Positions 10,786-19,510 of a stretch of 64,000 nt of DNA are shown piece by piece (position 1 is the stretch's first letter; the number at the start of each line of letters is the position of its first letter). Position numbers and translations under genes: made by a program. The stretch is from Cepaea nemoralis. Lineage: Eukaryota > Mollusca > Gastropoda > Stylommatophora > Helicidae. The notes beneath the pieces were generated by a model. The model made no database searches. It had not been told where the DNA came from and worked only from the letters and a program-made list of their open reading frames with translations. The stretch lies in NCBI GenBank assembly GCA_014155875.1, contig JACEFZ010026859.1, positions 242,036 to 306,035 on the forward strand, in the 5' to 3' direction.

Positions 10786-11020
10786 TAGCGAAATACGAGG
10801 GGGCTTGAAATGGAAATCTTATAGAATGGAAAGCAATGATGTACAGACCAGATGGAAACAGAGGAAGAGGACGACCACGCAAACGTTGGACGGAGGGAAT
10901 AGCAGTGTCCATGGGAATATCGATATATGAAGCCCATAATCGGGCACTTTCACGATATTTATAATTCAATACTTCACCTCGACACGCAAGGTACAAGAAG
11001 AACATGATGAGATGAGATGA
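10786..11020 (+). mobile_element. RTE LINE 3' end, 5'-truncated
   Basis: The frame YRPDGNRGRGRPRKRWTEGI followed by YEAHNRALSR is the last coding segment of an RTE-like protein. The copy ends with ATGATGAGATGAGATGA, a short tandem tail. A closely similar ~180-bp copy is inserted in a CR1 element at 57715-57897. Confidence 0.75.
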
Positions 11021-11062
11021 TATATATTTATATATATATAAAGGATATGCGAACAATATATA

Positions 11063-11124
<62 letters not shown>

Positions 11125-11138
11125 CGCATATCCTTTAC
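11021..11138. repeat. (TA)n tract capped by perfect inverted arms
   Basis: TAAAGGATATGCGAACA at 11039-11055 and its exact reverse complement at 11121-11137 flank about 60 bp of (AT)n, which is itself self-complementary. The whole ~100-bp block can fold into one cruciform. The arm sequence is the 3' terminus of the local SINE family. Confidence 0.9.
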
Positions 11139-11372
11139 GAGCCGGCTCCCTGGCCGAGGGGTTAGCAGCTTTCTCCGTAACCCCGAATACTCTCGTGGTC
11201 GACGTGAGTGCACGAGAATTGGAAGCGGTTCGAGTCGCACCAGTGACTTATGAGAGTATGGAGCCGGTCGCTCAGAAAGTCGTGGCGTGCTGATGAGCGT
11301 AATCTAGCCTAGGAATCAACATACAGCTGAAAGATGCTGATGTTGATCGCAATATCCTGTAACAGGATGGAA
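11139..11372 (+). mobile_element. tRNA-derived SINE (family S1)
   Basis: It begins GAGCCGGCTCCCTGGCCGAG and has an intact B box, GGTTCGAGTCG (near 11227-11237). The body matches the 10262 copy: CGCTCAGAAAG, GATGAGCGTAAT, AGCTGAAAGATGCTGATGTT. It ends near CCTGTAACAGGATGG. It forms an inverted pair with the next SINE. Confidence 0.8.
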
Positions 11373-11388
11373 ACGCGAAAAAAAACAA

Positions 11389-11625
11389 TCCTTTACAGAA
11401 CATCGCTGTAAACATCAGCATCTTTCAGCTGATTGTTGATTTCTTGGCAAGATTACGCTCAGTAGTTTGCCATTGCTTTCTGAGCAGCCGGCTCAAATAC
11501 ACCGTAAATTACCGACCCGGAGAGAACGGCTACCAATTCTCACGCACGTCACGTTACTCACGATAGTATACGGGATTACGGAGAAAGTCGGGTAAGACCT
11601 AGACCAGGGAGACCGGCATATATAT
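11389..11625 (-). mobile_element. tRNA-derived SINE (family S1), inverted neighbour
   Basis: Reading the minus strand, the tRNA-like head is at about 11625 (GCCGGTCTCCCTGGTCTAGG). The body follows, with AGCTGAAAGATGCTGATGTT exactly complementary to the preceding SINE, and the end is at CTGTAAAGGAT. The B box is decayed. Confidence 0.8.
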
Positions 11626-11639
11626 TTCGCCATAGCAAG

Positions 11640-12118
11640 ATGAAAAACATTCTGACCAATAAAAAGATGTCAATTAAAACGAGAAAAAGAGTGTTGAGGG
11701 GATACATAGAGCCTGTTCTTTTGTATGGATGTGAAACTTGGACAATGAGCAGTCAAGCTGAAAAGCATCTCATGGCTGCAGAAATGTGGTTTCTGAGGAA
11801 AATGCAAAGAATACCATGGACAGACAGAAAAACCAATGACCAAGTACTACAGGAGACAAATGAACATCGTAAACTGATTAGAGAAATTAGACGTAGACAG
11901 TCAAAAATTTTTGGACATGTTATGAGAAGAAATGGATTGGAGAACTTAGTGACAACTGGCAAGATCGAAGGGGAGCAGACCAAGAGGAAGACCGAGAGGA
12001 AAATACCTGGATGGCTTGGCCACATGGCATGGACGAGACAGGAACACTGAGCTGATCCACGACACTGGTGATCGAGTGAAATGGCGAGTCATGACCGCCC
12101 ACGCTTTCCGGCATGGCA
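11640..12118 (+). mobile_element. RTE LINE C-terminus, open frame
   Basis: A 136-codon open frame reads NKKMSIKTRKRVLRG, EPVLLYGCETWTMSSQAEKH, EMWFLRKMQRIPWTDR, FGHVMRRNGLENLVTTGKI and GWLGHMAWTR. This is the complete post-RT region of RTE proteins. A 3' UTR with GCGGGCATTCCGG-like words ends at GGCACATGA and runs into (TA)n. It is the best-preserved copy of this family here; a partner 3' end lies at 61795-62035. Confidence 0.85.
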
Positions 12119-12120
12119 CA

Positions 12121-12234
<114 letters not shown>

Positions 12235-12240
12235 TGAATA

Positions 12241-12502
12241 TTATATTTTGAAATAATAAGAACAATTTGATGTACCATTTTCGACGTAGTCACCACTGTG
12301 TTCAATGCAATTCCCCCAGAGCAAATAAAGTTCTTGGATTCCTGTAGAAATAAAAATTCTCTTGTGTAACCACTCACGCACCAAATGCTGTATGTCTTCA
12401 TTGGGCGGAAAAGTCTTTCCTCCCAATGACTCTTTGAGTTGTCCATAACAGGTGGAAATCACTTGGGGCTAGGTCTTGGTAATACAGTGGATGTGGTACA
12501 TA
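12241..12502 (-). mobile_element. Mariner transposase C-terminal relic
   Basis: On the minus strand DLAPSDFHLL (near 12462-12492) is the last catalytic Asp block of mariner transposases (LAPSDxHLF). A frame change near 12450 follows, then LKESLGGKTFPPNE, VREWLHKR and CIEHSGDYVEN, the standard C-terminus. No N-terminus or inverted repeat is seen. It lies directly against the CR1 3' end. Confidence 0.85.
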
Positions 12503-12880
12503 ACGAACGAACGAACGAACGAAAATCTTTATTTTCAAAGGGTTAAGAATTGGGCACGCAGGCCCGTCTGACATTCTGCCCTTCTTCTCTATTTCCTCTC
12601 ATACACTCCATCATTCAACATCTCTTATGAAGCAATTCTTTTACAATAAAAGAACAATAAGCATTGAAACGCATGAAAAATAATCAATAATACATAACTC
12701 GTTGAGGCAATGTTTAACATGGGCATCATAAATACCCAAGGCGGGTGTAACGTGCCACACAAATGGGAATGTTTTGTTTTTTTCTGGCTAGTTGTCGTTC
12801 GAGATAATTTACCATTATTATTGTCTTTGTTGCTGTTTTTTTTTTTTAAAGGGGGCATGTAGTCTGTTTTGAGGTAGTGT
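12503..12880 (-). other. CR1 3' UTR with (CGTT)n tail
   Basis: Near the end, on the minus strand, GACGGGCCTGCGTGCCC, then CCCTTTGAAAATAAAG and CGTTCGTTCGTTCG. A nearly identical ~60-bp tail closes two other CR1 copies in the window. It presumably holds the RT recognition end of this LINE family. No minisatellite is present in this copy. Confidence 0.75.
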
Positions 12881-13705
12881 TCAAACAGGTTGCGACTGTA
12901 TGTATAATGATTGGTGGTGTCTTTGATTTCTTGTGGAAGAGTATGCTAAGCTTGTTTTATATAAGTCTATCCTAGGTTTAGGGACTTGAAGTATATTTAG
13001 TCGTTCACTATGTCTTGCGTTATATTTAAACAATGGCCACAGGTAGCTTAGGGCATTTTGAAATAGGATTTTGTGAGTTAGTTTAGCCTTATTAAAAAGT
13101 AGGCGTTTGTGGAGTGGCAGTAACTGAAGACGTTCATGTAGGTTATAATTGTCTGTAAACTTCTCACCATTGATTAGACGCACTGCCCTTTTCTGGAGCG
13201 AATAAATGCGTTTTGTTATTGATTTGGAGCATCCATCCCAGATTGTGGAGCAGTAATCAATATGTGTTTGTATGTGGGAAGCATAGAATATCTTTCTTGT
13301 GTTTTCGTCGAGGAAGTTTTTAATTTTGGCAAGTTGGTATACTTTTTTGGCTATTTGTTTAACTAGAGCATGAACGTGGGATTTAAAGGATAGATATTGA
13401 TCTATGATAAGACCCAGTGCCTTGAGCTCGGTTACACTTTCTATAGGTGTGCTACCAATGTGCAGCTGAAGAGTTCCCTGCGAGTTTAGAGTGTGAAGTC
13501 TTTGCTTGCGTTCCGATTAACATAGATTTTGTTTTAGAAATGTTAATTTGCATGCGGTTCGCATGACTCCAGTTAACTACACTATTTATTTCCTGTTGCA
13601 AGGATTATTCTAGCACATTACGATCAATAGCGTTTGTATATACTGTGCATTCGTCTGCAAATAAATCGCAGGACGATGACAGATATAGGGAAGATCCTTT
13701 ATCTT
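12881..13705 (-). pseudogene. CR1 ORF2: RT C-terminal half
   Basis: The frame starts with DLFADECTVYTNA (RT motif C, where the usual FADD is FADE) and goes on to MQINISKTKSML, LGLIIDQYLSFKSHVHAL, VYQLAKIKNFLDE, DYCSTIWDGCS, SLQKRAVRLING and LLPLHKRLLFNKAKL. Several single-base shifts and one stop interrupt it. The second metal-binding Asp of motif C is Glu, which alone should inactivate polymerisation. The homologous segment with intact FADD is at 56300-56600. Confidence 0.85.
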
Positions 13706-13729
13706 TTTTTTTTATGTGCCCGGTCCCGG

Positions 13730-14640
13730 TCTCTCATAAGTTCAACTACCTCCTGTGTGATCCACGGGGCTTAGTGTGATGTTTAACACGATATTCCTTA
13801 AATGGAACATGTTTATCAAATACGCTTAGAAAGGTCTTCAGCCAGTGGTCCAGAGCATCATCTGGGTCAGGAAGCTGGTAAACATAGTCCAGAGATGAGT
13901 TGAACAGTCTTGTAAGAAGGCATCTTGATTGAAGGTTTTGTAATTTCTATATTGTATACTTATATGTTTGTGTTTGGGAGGTTTTGGTACCTCTTTTGGA
14001 CCACGTGCAACATACTGGGTAGTGATCGCTCATTGCATTAATAGGTACAGTACATTTTGTGATGTTGTCAGCATACGTAGTATAGATATGATCAATAAGT
14101 GTTGCAGATGAATTTGTTATTCTAGTGGCTTGTTTGACTATCTTTTGGAGTTATATGACTCTATTATGTTTTCCCATGTTTTGTTTGATTTGTTAGTGTC
14201 TATGTTGAAGTTGCCTAGCAGTATTATTTCTCTAGCATTACTAAAGACTACATCCATCATAGTGGTGAATTTTTCATACCAGATATTTCCTTGCACTGGG
14301 GTTTCGATAAAGATAGCCAACTATTAGGGGTATGCGATTTGAAGCTTAACCTCAAGACATACACACTCAATCTCACAGGTTTCGAAATCTAGCCTACGGT
14401 GGGCATTAAGCGAGTTAGAAATATAAACTGCAATACCCGTCTCTTGCTTCTGATAGGGATCTCTTCTAATGGTTTTAAAGCCTCTGATAGCAATGTCATC
14501 ATTTGAGATGTTGCTATTTAATCGACTTTCGCTAACGCCGAACATGTGAAAATTTTGATTAACTATAAATGATAGTTCAGCAGCTTCCCTAATAGATGGC
14601 AGATATTTAAATGCCTGATTCTGAGCCCATTATTACTGAG
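13730..14640 (-). pseudogene. CR1 ORF2: apurinic-like endonuclease part
   Basis: VFGVSESRLN-type start (near 14545), ETGIAVYISNSL, then ILLGNFNIDTNK (GDFN with D to N) and SATLIDHIYTT and SDHYPVCC in order down to about 13990. These are the exonuclease-endonuclease-phosphatase blocks. Next comes the linker PFKEYRVK. Stops and shifts are present, and one catalytic Asp of the GDFN block is lost. Confidence 0.8.
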
Positions 14641-14779
14641 CCAGTGTCCGTACTTATTAAACATTTTAACAATGCGTAATCATGAATATTTTAAAACACA
14701 AAATGAATACAACTTACGTCCTTTATAACAAATACACACTCTAAAGTACAGAGAAACAGTAATATCTCTATCAATATAA

Positions 14780-14783
<4 letters not shown>

Positions 14784-14853
<70 letters not shown>
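14784..14853. repeat. (CA)n microsatellite
   Basis: About 70 bp of pure CA lying between the ORF1 and ORF2 parts of the CR1 element. Confidence 0.95.
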
Positions 14854-14856
<3 letters not shown>

Positions 14857-15099
14857 AGTATAAAGATAAGTAAGGATGATCAGTGAAGGCCCCCCTCACT
14901 CAGAGTATAAACGCGATAAAAAGTATTATAAAAGATATCTAACCAAGTGTCAATCTCTGTGACTTCAATACGAGTCAATGTTTACAGCCACGTATAATCT
15001 AATGCGTTGCTATATAAAACAATAACCAAGTATGCGCATAAACTTTCTAGGAGAGGCTCTTTTTTGTACCGAGATCCAGTGTTGCTTTGTGCTGAATTG

Positions 15100-17640
15100 C
15101 TAGTAAATACCAGGCTGTGTTGGTCCTTGGTACAGCAACATCATAAATGCCTGACGAAGTGAAGCTGGGTTAAAACGTGTGAGGTATAACAACTCTAGGT
15201 TACAATGGAATGGATACTGTTGATTTCTCACGGGTATGTAACGACTTCCAACTAAAGGCTCTGATTCGTGGCTAACAGGAGGCTGTGGTGGCACGTTGTT
15301 GTTACTACTGGATTGATCCTTGCTGTGGAGAAGAGGGAACGTATCTTCATAATTATCACCCTCCTATGTGAAAGAGGGCGTATTGTACGGATTTGGTGTG
15401 GTGGAAATTTTCCTTCTGGCTTCGATATCAGGTGCCGTGGTTATGAGTGGTCTGCTCTCTTCTGGCCTATTGGTACTTGATGTGGCGGCAGTATGTCGTC
15501 TGGCTTGAGTTTGAGGTGGTGTAGCTAAAAGTGTCCTACACGATCCAGTATTGGATGTAGATTGTGTACGTTCTGGGTATTCAATATTTTTGGCGAGCAA
15601 GGTGGTGTCCAATGTAGATAAATGTACTTGATCCTTATAAAGTCGCTTTTTAGGTGCTCCAGACTGTGAAGTAACACCGGTGTGTTGTTGATGAACTGTA
15701 TGTTGTTGTGAGAAAAAAACTTCTGCAATATGTTGTTGTTTATGTCAGCTAGACGACGCTGGAATCCATAACTCGGTGATATGATGGAGGAGAAGAAAAT
15801 GGACGAGTTAGGAAAAGTGTGACGTAATCCGTTCAAGAGCGCCAGTAGTTGACATGTTGTGATTTGCTTGTTGTTCATGGTGTCATTGATACCAATATGA
15901 ACGCTTGCCCTTTTTACGTTAAGATTTACAGCCAACCTCCTAATCTTGTCTGTTAGCCGGTCAACACCAGCCCCAGGCAATGGAATTATGGAAACAATGT
16001 CTTTGTCTGAAGTGGCCATCCTGTCGGTGTATAGACCTTTCATTAGAGAGTCGCCTATTATAATGTGTGTACAGTCGGGTCGTGCTGTCTGCACATGTTG
16101 GTTGTCAGTACGCCTTGTCCGTTGTTTCTCCCATTTAGCAGCAGTCTGTACGTCTCCATGTGACTCTCCCTGTGTTTCATGGAGGCGTGTGTTGTCTGTT
16201 GGCAGTGCACTATAGCACTGTACGTTTTCTGGCGAATTTTCTTGAAGCACGTCGAATCTGTTGCTTATTTTTACACCAATGGGATAGACTGCTTGTGGCG
16301 TTTTATCTTCCTCTGCAGGTTGAGGTTTTTTCACGTCTTGTTGTGTTATTTGTTTTTGGTGAAACTGGGCTTCAAGATTCTCCGAAGTTGATACAGCTGC
16401 TTGGGAATTACACGCTTGTTCAGTTGGGTTGGTGGTGGACTCGTGCTGTAAAGTTTCTATTGTTTTTCTTAGCAACAGATTTTCCTCTCTCGGGAGCGTG
16501 ATTTCTGCTTTGAGAGCAGTGTAGTCACTGCTTGTCTTGCTATTAGTTTTAATGTGCGCTGTCACAGTAGCAGTGAGTGCCTTTAAGGATTGTTCTATTA
16601 CCTCAATGCGCCTATGACAATCGCACTTGTGTTATTTGTTTGGTGAAACTGGGCTTCAAGATTCTCCGAAGTTGATACAGCTGCTTGGGAATTACACGCT
16701 TGTTCAGTTGGGTTGGTGGTGGACTCGTGCTGTAAATTTTCTATTGTTTTTCTTAGCAACAGCTTTTCCTCTCTCGGGAGCGTGATTTCTGCTTTGAGAG
16801 CAGTGTAGTCACTGCTTGTCTTGCTATTAGTTTTAATGTTCGCTGTCACAGTAGCAGTGAGTGCCTTTAAGGATTGTTCTATTACCTCAATGCGCCTATG
16901 ACAATCGCACGATTGTCCATTGATAGTTGGCGTGTTATCTAAGGCTGGTATTTCTTCTTCTACTCTTAAGTTGGTCGCAACGTTGTTTTGGAGGTGCTCC
17001 ATTGGATATTCAATGGCCAAGAGTACTGATGGGCAGCTGACCTCGTGTTGATGGTATTGTCCTGTTAATTCATTGTATGTGTTAGTTGAGAAACATTGTC
17101 TGCTGTGATGTCCACAGCTGTAGTTGTGGGCTGTGTAGATTCTGAGTCCTCACTCAAGACAAGCATGTTGATGATAACTTGTGTCTTTGATATGTCTCTA
17201 CTCGTGAATGTAAGTATTGAGTTCTCCAGCTCGACAAAGTCTAATTTTAGCCAAGAGTTAATGTTTTCAACGCTGCCCTGAGCTAGTAACTTGTTCTTCG
17301 AATGATACAAATGTATTGTAAGGACTGGCGTCGTAATCAGATCTTCCACGTAGGCCCCGCTTCTATCTTGTCTGTGTTGGATTCATTCAGGCTTGTAATA
17401 ATTGACGAGGCATGTTCGAAATGCCTCATAATGGAGTGTATTGTTAAAGGATACTGTAACACATTGGCCAGAGTTGGTGTATTGGACGACTCGGCCGACT
17501 GGATTCACACACCTGGCTAGCTTGGTCTTCACCGCCTTCTCTTTGTTTAGTGTGTATGGTTTATTCACGGCCGATCGTAAACCGGATCTTGTTCTAACAC
17601 CAATCACCTCCAGAGAGGCCTCTCCTATCGATGGCATTAC
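15100..17640 (-). pseudogene. CR1 ORF1 with SGNH/GDSL esterase domain
   Basis: ORF1 is broken into frames at 17637-17383, 17349-17065, 17020-16598, 16565-15525 and 15612-15100. The N-terminal part is followed by a Leu/Glu/Lys-rich coiled-coil segment (KAEITLPREE..LLRKTIE). The C-terminal part is an SGNH hydrolase: block I IIIGDSLMKG, block II PGAGVDRL, block III HIGINDT. Block V (KDQVHLSTL, with Asp and His) lies in another frame after a shift near 15650. Esterase-bearing ORF1 proteins are known in some CR1 lineages, where they are thought to help RNP or membrane association. The tail is Pro/Thr-rich. A related ORF1 tail is at 58717-59145. Confidence 0.8.
16343..16910. repeat. 284-bp tandem duplication inside CR1 ORF1
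   Basis: Units 16343-16626 and 16627-16910 are nearly identical (I count only a handful of differences, including a 2-3 bp indel near GTTTTTGGTG/GTTTGGTG). The duplicated part encodes the coiled coil of ORF1 and shifts the frame at the junction. Confidence 0.9.
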
Positions 17641-17650
17641 TGCATCATGT

Positions 17651-18300
17651 TATCAAACCCGTTTGAAGAATGCAGCGATCTCATTGTAGTCTAGACGCGC
17701 CGCGGGCTATTTGAAGTCATGTGAGCTATCACTTGAAATGGATATTGTGTGCTTGGCAACATACCACGCGCTAACCACACGTTGTCGTTAATCGATAATT
17801 GGTAGGTTTCAAAATTGAATGACCTTACCGTCCATTTATCAAAGAAATCCTCATTTCACTAAACCACAGTCACATAAACATAAGATATTAATTCGTATTA
17901 GATCCAGTTTTAGAACTAACACAAAGATATACACAGCATCTCGATTGAAATAGGCAACACTTTGATAAATTCTATAAAAATTGGGAGAGCTTGTGAAAAC
18001 GCGTCCGCTCGTAACCGGAAGTTGACAGATAGATCTGAAAGATAACTGAAAATGGAGGTCACTGATGAAAATACGGACAACAGAACGCTTCTTCTCTTTG
18101 GTGCATATCAAAAGTGGGTCTGCCATCTTTAACCTGTCCTTATGACGTCACCATGTGCGTCTGCACCGCGATGTCACGTGCTGAACACTCCTGACATCCC
18201 TAACAACAATATTCACAGGTTACAAGGCAATGGCATGGCTATTGTATTTTCTATCACAGTTTAAGATATTCATTTGAAGCTCCCTCGTATTTGTGTTATT
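17651..18300. other. No recognisable gene
   Basis: It may contain the 5' UTR of the CR1 element. A 91-codon minus-strand frame (17851-18126) matches nothing I know. Confidence 0.4.
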
Positions 18301-18301
18301 A

Positions 18302-18575
18302 TAGGGAGCTGCGGTGGTGTAGTAGCTAGACTTTCGCCTGCCGACCGGTGGTCCTGGGTTCGATTCTCATCAGGGCCGTTTTGAATTTTTTAAAATTGAA
18401 ATGGGCTCCCAGATCGACCCAGCCAAAAATGGGTACCAGGCTATTTATTGGGAAGTAAATACGGCCAACCTGATACGACCACATCAACCACTGAGTGCCG
18501 TTTGGTCTGTACAAATGTGGGTCTAGCTCTACATTCCCAATGCACCATGGGCGTAAGCGTGGCTTTGTTTATTAT
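18302..18575 (+). mobile_element. tRNA-derived SINE (family S2)
   Basis: A box GCGGTGGTGTAGTAGCTAG and B box GGGTTCGATTCT are about 45 bp apart, as in a tRNA. The body follows, with CCAACCTGATACGACC and GAGTGCCGTTTGGTCT, ending near TTTATTATATATCA. The end probably contains the TSD or tail. Confidence 0.8.
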
Positions 18576-18689
18576 ATATCACACATTAGGTCATATAGAT
18601 ACACGTAACACGCACACGTAGCCGAATGGGTCGGACCTAGACATTCCTCACAGACATCAATCATTAATTACTAGTTATAGAATACAGGG

Positions 18690-18932
18690 AAGGCAAAGTG
18701 GCTCAGTGACATGCACGCTTGCCTTTCAGCTCAGTGGTTACGTGTTCGAATATCATCCCGGTGCGAATTTATTTCAATGATCCTTTCTCCCAAGTAGACA
18801 CAGCTTAACAAGATGAGAGCGGGAAGTTATCTGGAGATTAAAGGCGGCGGTGTGATATTGACCACAGCGCAACCGACTTCCGTCTGGTCTAAGAAAGGCG
18901 GTTAATATAGGATGTATTGTTAATGACTGCAG
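18690..18932 (+). mobile_element. tRNA-derived SINE (family S2-related)
   Basis: A box AGTGGCTCAGTGACA and B box GTGTTCGAATATC are followed by a body ending with GTGTGATATTGACCAC and CTTCCGTCTGGTCTAAG. The end parallels the S2 copy 400 bp upstream (TGATACGACCAC..GCCGTTTGGTCT), so both share a tail family with different heads. Confidence 0.65.
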
Positions 18933-19058
18933 TGTTTGAAAATATTGCCGGTCCAAGTTTTGTATTTACCTATTATGTTGCATAAACTTTACAGAGGGTT
19001 AATACAAAATTTGGACCGGCAATATTTTCAAACTCTGCATAGTCATTAAAAATACACT
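18911..19058. repeat. Long inverted repeat (hairpin)
   Basis: The arms at about 18911-18968 and 18999-19058 are complementary over ~57 bp with few mismatches; TTTGAAAATATTGCCGGTCC pairs exactly with the second arm. The loop is about 30 bp and includes TTATGTTGCATAAAC. It resembles a foldback MITE or a hairpin RNA precursor. Confidence 0.85.
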
Positions 19059-19059
19059 C

Positions 19060-19360
19060 TATAGATGTTACTCAGTGACATAAACTTCCAGGCGTACCCA
19101 GCCGTGGCATAGGTACCATGAAATGCCTTGGAATATAAAAGCAGCCGGAGTGGTAGTGATCACATCACCCATAGAGGACTATGCTTTTGGGGTCAAAGCA
19201 TTTAGCACCAAGTCCGAATGGCATCCTGTATGCAGACATAGCGAGAATACCAGACGGAGGAATGAATATGCGTTAAACCTCAACATTAACAGAGATGTGA
19301 TTAAGGAAGGCTGGAATCATGGTTTTCTATTGTCATTGTTTAAAAAAAAATACTTTATTG
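19060..19360. other. No recognisable feature
   Basis: A 105-codon plus frame (19123-19440) overlaps the SINE fragment and matches nothing. No other structure is seen. Confidence 0.35.
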
Positions 19361-19364
19361 CATA

Positions 19365-19480
19365 TCCTGTACGGGACATCGCAGTCAACCCCAGAATCTT
19401 TTGCCTGTTTGTGTTTTCTTGGCAAGCTTACGTTCAGTAGTTTGCCCTTGCTTTCTGAACTACCGGCACACATACCATTG
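19365..19480 (-). mobile_element. SINE S1 3' half
   Basis: On the minus strand it has CAGAAAGCAAGGGCAAAC, CTGAACGTAAGCTTGCCAAG and the CCTGTACAGGATATGCA end of family S1. The tRNA head is absent, lost next to the LINE 3' end. Confidence 0.7.
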
Positions 19481-19510
19481 TTAGTTAGTTAGTTAGTTAG
19501 TTAGTTAGTC
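19481..19510. repeat. (TTAG)n tail of I-type LINE
   Basis: Seven TTAG units. On the minus strand this is a (CTAA)n tail directly at the 3' end of the LINE 19511-22993. Confidence 0.85.

Larger units (their letters stand above)
12503..17650 (-). mobile_element. CR1-type LINE, internally deleted
   Basis: Read on the minus strand: ORF1 (17640 to about 15100), endonuclease (about 14640 to 13730), a deletion junction near 13710, the RT C-terminal half (13700 to 12880) and a short 3' UTR ending in a (CGTT)n tail. The missing part is the RT core before motif C. The 3' tail around 12515-12580 is shared with the CR1 copies ending at 24356 and 47727. It is retrotransposition-dead. Confidence 0.85.

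Noticed and set aside
11753..12025. Minus-strand frames opposite RTE coding sequence
   Set aside because: They are shadows of the conserved plus-strand LINE frame.
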